NCBI GenBank assembly: GCA_030562195.1
Contig: JAUJPP010000012.1
Location: 15,128,001-15,192,000, forward strand
Direction of reading: 5' to 3'
DNA length: 64,000 bases
Origin: Nipponacmea schrenckii
Lineage: Eukaryota; Mollusca; Gastropoda; Lottiidae
Position numbers and translations under genes: made by a program. How positions within the stretch are numbered: the stretch's first letter is position 1; every line of letters begins with the position of its first letter. This document shows, piece after piece, positions 60,553 through 64,000 of the stretch. The notes beneath the pieces were generated by a model. It worked only from the letters and a program-made list of their open reading frames with translations, was not told where the DNA came from and did no database searches.

Positions 60553-61988
60553 GGGTGGGTTTCAAAAACTTACCGCCAACCGCTGCCAACCGATAGCAAA
60601 ATTGGTATTGTTAAATGTAAGGATCGTAAATTTTATACAATAAAACGAAACTATTTAATTTGACGAAATTTTTGTTGACGTCAAAATTATGGAATCAAAA
60701 TTATCTAAGAATGAAACGAAAAAAATAAATTTCTATTTTCGTGTTCAGAGATTTCTTTTTTCACATTAACTGATACAATCCATGCCAAAAAGCAGTAATC
60801 TAATTTGAACTCAAAGGGCCACACAATTAACCGTAAAAGTACCCTTAAATCTTTTTTAAATGATCACGACAGCAAGGTCGTTTGTTTCAGAGTTACTTCC
60901 CTTAATTTTTTACCGCCTCGGCGTCATAGATAATCAACAAGGCCAAGGGATCTTTCTTCCACCTTTTAGAATTTTTTCAAAGTTAATCCTTAACGTAGAC
61001 CTTAACCAAGTTTGAGATAATGCTAAAGAGAAATGTCGTGCGATGTTATGTAGATATTACAAAAGAGAAATGTAAAAATTGAAAATCCATTTTAAATATG
61101 TTGAAATGTGCATTATTTGTATTATGTTATCTGACATTTGCATTTTTACTTTTGTATTAGGTATATTGTATTAGATGTTTAATACATTTTGTTTTTTACA
61201 TTTAGTGCATTGTGTAATTTGTATTATATGTTTTTTTGAATTTTGACATTTGAATTAGACGTAATGCGTAAATTTTTAAAAAGTGTCTTATGTAATTTCA
61301 CCTTTGCAATAGTTGTATAATGCTTTTTGTTTTTTGTCTTTTTACATTTGACTTTTGTATTAGACATTTCTACATAGCATTATGTTTTTTCCACAAAACC
61401 CTGCCATAGGCCTAAAGAAAAAGATGGAGCTGATGGTGATGATGACTGGTTGATTGAAAAAGTTGCGGCTAAAGATTTGATCAAACATTGCACAGATATT
61501 GGTGAGTGTCATGTCATGAGGCAAACTTATTACAAACATGGTAAAATTCTAAAAGGTGGAAGAAAGATCCCTTGGCCTTGTTGATCATCCATGATGCCGA
61601 CGACTTCAAATAAATAGATTAAGGGAAGTAACTCTGAAAGAGATGATTTTCCTGTCGTGATCATTTAAAAAAGATTTAAGGGTACTTTTACGGTTAATTG
61701 TGTGTCCAATTTGAATACAAATTAGATTATATCTTTTTTGGCATGGATTGTATCAGTTAATGAGAAGAAAAACATCACTGAAAACGAAAAGAAAATATTT
61801 ATTTTTTTCGTTTCATTTTTAAAATAATTTTGATTCCATAATTTTGACGTCAACAAAAGTACCGTCAAATTGAATAGTTTCGTTTTATTGTATGAAAATC
61901 TACGATCCTTAAATTTAACAATATCTATTTGGCGCATTTTTTTCCTTCCGGTTGGCAGCGGTTGGCGGTAGGCTTTTGAAACCCACCC
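60553..61988. mobile_element. Mutator-like element with about 430-bp terminal inverted repeats
   Basis: Flanked by 9-bp direct repeats GTTCCAGTC (60544-60552 and 61989-61997). The ends are GGGTGGGTTTCAAAA (left, 60553) and its complement (right, to 61988). The arms are about 60553-60974 and 61543-61988 and stay alignable throughout with small indels (shared: aataaaacgaaactatt, gttgacgtcaaaattatgga, gatctttcttccacctttta). The interior is about 570 bp and has no transposase. A 9-bp target duplication with very long inverted repeats points to Mutator-like elements. The insertion splits RNase H from integrase in the Gypsy relic. Confidence 0.85.
61410..61501 (+). other. Exon-like open stretch inside the Mutator-like element
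   Basis: 92 nt between an acceptor-like tgccatag and a donor gtgagt. Read from the second base (phase of one leading base) it gives PKEKDGADGDDDWLIEKVAA and KDLIKHCTDI with no stop; the other frames are closed. Acidic, helix-friendly composition unlike the AT-rich surroundings suggests a piece of a real coding exon captured by the element. The source gene was not recognised. Confidence 0.4.
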
Positions 61989-61997
61989 GTTCCAGTC

Positions 61998-62880
61998 GCT
62001 CCTCAAGATTCTAGATTTTTATTTGTGATACATGATTTACACTCCAAATGGCCAGAAATCGTCAAATGCTCAAAGATTAATTCAAAAGTGATCATTGACT
62101 CCTAAGAGAATTTATTTTCTAGATGGGGCATACTTGAAGTAATAATCACTGACAATGTACCACAGTTCATATCTTACGGTTTTGAAACTTATTTAAACAT
62201 AGACTTGCTGCTAGATATAATCCTATGTGTAATGGTGGTCTAGATCGTTTCAACAGAGTCATCAAAGAAGGCTTACTTACATGATGGCAAACCATTTGCA
62301 GAAGCCATACGTATTATTTTGAGAACTTACAGAGCCAAACCATATTCTTGAACTAAGAAATCTCTTTCAGAATTAATGATTGGTAGAAAAATGAAACTGC
62401 CGTTAGAAAATCTAAACCTCCAGATCCGGTACCTCCTGACATCGAAAGCAGATCATTCTATATCCCTTAAGACAAGATAAGATGAAACCTTGCGTTGATA
62501 AGAGGAGAAATGCCAGAGAAACTAATTTGAGAGTTGGAGATTACGCCAAAACTAAAAGACCGGCACAGCGACATAAACTTGAGTCTACACTGTCTAATCC
62601 GAAATCTATTACTAAACGTCTTGAAAAATCATCGTTTCGTTTGAGTGATGGTAGTTGTTGGAATGCTAGAAGATGTATTCGTTCGTATCAGACACATGAT
62701 CATGAAGAGAATGAGGAATATCCATACTACTATAATTTTGATAATCATCGCGATAATGCGCTACCTAACGATAATGTTCCTCCGGACATTTCCAAATCTG
62801 AACAATCGGCGAAACCCGTAATCGAAATGTTCCAGTTCGTAATCATCGACAAAGAATACGGCACAGGCCTGCCTATTTGA
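61998..62880 (+). pseudogene. Integrase and C-terminal remnant of the Gypsy relic
   Basis: VIHDLHSKWPEIVKCSK, WGILEVIITDN and NGGLDRFNRVIKEGLL follow the DDE integrase pattern; the expected Glu (NGE...) is Gly here. Then PFAEAIRIILRTYRAKP, ELMIGRKMKLPLENL, and from 62482 a tail with RNARETNLRVGDYAKTKRP. Stops interrupt the first part several times. Confidence 0.85.
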
Positions 62881-62939
62881 ACGATTATGTTTTAGGTCAA
62901 AATAACGATGTCTTTTCATGGCCCGTATAAACATCACAG

Positions 62940-63520
62940 GGTAATCACAACTTACCACGTTGCCAAGTCCATGATGTCAGGGTCGACGTTTTTGATTGTC
63001 AATTGTCATAATATTTATTATTGTATTTGAGACATTGGACACAACCAGAAGTTAACAATTACATAAAAATCGAACAATTTCTAAATAAACAATGTCTGAA
63101 TTAAAGGTACAATCTTTGAAAGAAAACAAATTTTTACCAGACCAGTCATTTGGGTAACATAGGGTGAAGTAGGAGTAGAAACTATTTAAGAAAAATATCC
63201 TGATTTGGTTGAAAGGTATCTTGTCTTCTTTATGTTTAATATTATTTTTTTTCTGGCAGGCTTTCATAAGATTCTCCAACTATTTATGTGGATAAGTATG
63301 GTTCTCATTCTAAATTCATACTTTAGTAAATGTTAGAATTGAAAATAAATTAGAAAAGAGGTCTTAGAGAAATTTGAGAAAAAATCCCGCAGAGAAAAGA
63401 TAGACGAGAAGGATGTAATTTTCAGTGAGTTTATGATCAGAGATTAGCTTAGTATAAGCATACTTTTAAATGGGTGTTGAAAAACCAATAAAGATGATAT
63501 GAAATACTAGGTTCATATGA
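62940..63520. other. Non-coding stretch after the Gypsy relic
   Basis: AT-rich. No feature was recognised. An in-frame TGA at 63518-63520 precedes the terminal open frame. Confidence 0.6.
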
Positions 63521-64000
63521 AAAGATATTAAAGCAATCCTTACCCTCCAACAGCAAGGTCAACCCGCGTTCACCTTCAAGCGCAAAGTCTCTGAATTGGA
63601 TTGTTTTATTCGTCCAGCTATGAAAACGTCAGCTGTTGACGCCAATATTAGATCCCTCAACCGGACATGGCTCTCTAAGGTAACGCAGACCCTGATCGAC
63701 CATTACCAAGCAACCCTGCAGGAGAAACTCACCTTCATCAGAACCAAGTCTTTATCACAACCAGCCATCGACCGCATTATTTCCCATGCCCTCTCATGGG
63801 CCCGTCGATCCTATGGAAAACGTCTAACTCAACCTGTGATTGCCAAATTCTACCAAACGATCAACGAAACCAAGACCAGAGTAACCATATCCTTACCAAC
63901 TGAAATGGAGATTGATCCACTAACACCCGCACCAACAAGAGTCACCACCATGTCGAACCAGACACCTAAACGAGCCCGCAGTTCACCATCCCCTAGTCCA
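63521..64000 (+). CDS. Open reading frame running off the window end, unknown product (probable mobile-element ORF)
   Basis: 160 codons without a stop from 63521 to 64000, first ATG at 63620 (MKTSAVDANIRSLNRTWLSK). The frame is open 33 codons upstream of that ATG (LTLQQQGQPAFTFKRKV), so the true start may be further left, or 63521 may lie near a truncation point. Content: a helical, basic first half (TWLSKVTQTLIDHYQATLQE, SHALSWARRSYGKRL) and a Pro/Thr/Ser-rich end (IDPLTPAPTRVTT, KRARSSPSPSP). GC and third-position C are much higher than in the surrounding DNA. I recognise no family with certainty; an ORF1/gag-like protein of a recent mobile element is my best inference. Confidence 0.6.

Larger units (their letters stand above)
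59276..62938 (+). mobile_element. Decayed Ty3/Gypsy-type LTR retrotransposon, split by a nested element
   Basis: The left end has catgtcttttcatggcc...ataaacactaca followed by aattggcgacgaggat, a typical post-LTR primer-binding context. About 30 bp of the same end recurs at 62908-62938. Pieces in order: gag start (59356, PPIRYQRCIEAFKNYL), protease (about 59660-59960; active-site region LIDLGAKVSIL where D-S/T-G-A is expected), RT remnant from the catalytic box (MLDDIVIHG, 60026), RNase H (TADASGLAVGAVLSQ, YSTGERKALAYFW, to 60543), integrase (61998-62460; HSKWPE, ITDN) and C-terminal tail (62482-62938). Most of gag, protease-RT and RT are deleted, and several stops and frameshifts are present. 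It is not functional. Confidence 0.9.

Noticed and set aside
61722..62006. 94-aa minus-strand frame across the right arm of the long-TIR element
   Set aside because: It starts in Gypsy sequence and reads into the arm; the left arm does not keep the frame, so coding is unlikely.
62908..62938. Full 3' LTR for the Gypsy relic
   Set aside because: Only about 30 bp match the left end and the sequence diverges right after, so a complete LTR cannot be claimed.

Overview
The window is animal nuclear DNA. It is AT-rich, has GT-AG introns, long introns and many transposable elements. The repeat flavour (tRNA-derived SINE tails, hAT, L1/Tx1-like LINEs, a Ty3/Gypsy relic, roughly 150-bp tandem modules) suggests a lophotrochozoan, most likely a mollusc. 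That placement is inference from repeat style and protein similarity.

Two host genes can be reconstructed. (1) 638-20766, plus strand: the 3' two thirds of an endophilin-B (SH3GLB-type) gene. Seven exons with compatible phases encode the distal BAR domain and the SH3 domain. One of them is an 18-nt in-frame microexon (14295-14312) that sits in a 14.2-kb interval between BAR exons, at the position where vertebrate SH3GLB1 is reported to carry alternative inserts. (2) 45813-30028, minus strand: a nine-exon gene whose joined reading frame is 1608 nt (535 aa plus stop). It encodes two tandem CAP/SCP domains of the GAPR-1 (GLIPR2) type joined by a Ser-rich, low-complexity linker. No signal peptide is visible, so an intracellular protein is inferred.

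Layout: 1-20.8 kb is endophilin-B, with six or more minisatellites and three SINE-derived pieces in its introns. 20.8-25.5 kb is its probable long 3' UTR or intergenic DNA. 25.6-25.8 kb is a TTAA MITE. 26.07-29.10 kb is a hAT-like element with 8-bp target duplication that holds a 5'-truncated LINE. 30.0-45.8 kb is the double-CAP gene; its first intron (8.9 kb) contains a segmental duplication, two blocks of a 47-bp satellite and a 3.5-kb L1/Tx1-like LINE with an 11-bp target duplication. 45.8-49.9 kb is upstream DNA without recognised features. 49.9-54.3 kb is a satellite district with an L1-like tail and MITE copies. 57-58.7 kb holds a LINE scrap, diverged 150-bp modules and a long hairpin. 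59.3-62.9 kb is a broken Ty3/Gypsy element split by a 1.44-kb element with about 430-bp terminal inverted repeats and 9-bp target duplications (Mutator-like), which itself contains an exon-like open stretch. 63.5-64.0 kb is an uninterrupted, GC-richer reading frame that runs off the window.

The most interesting items are the tandem GAPR-1-like protein, the endophilin-B microexon, the Mutator-like element with possible captured exon, and a MITE family that carries a perfect 5' splice-site consensus. No operons, CRISPR arrays or bacterial features were seen.
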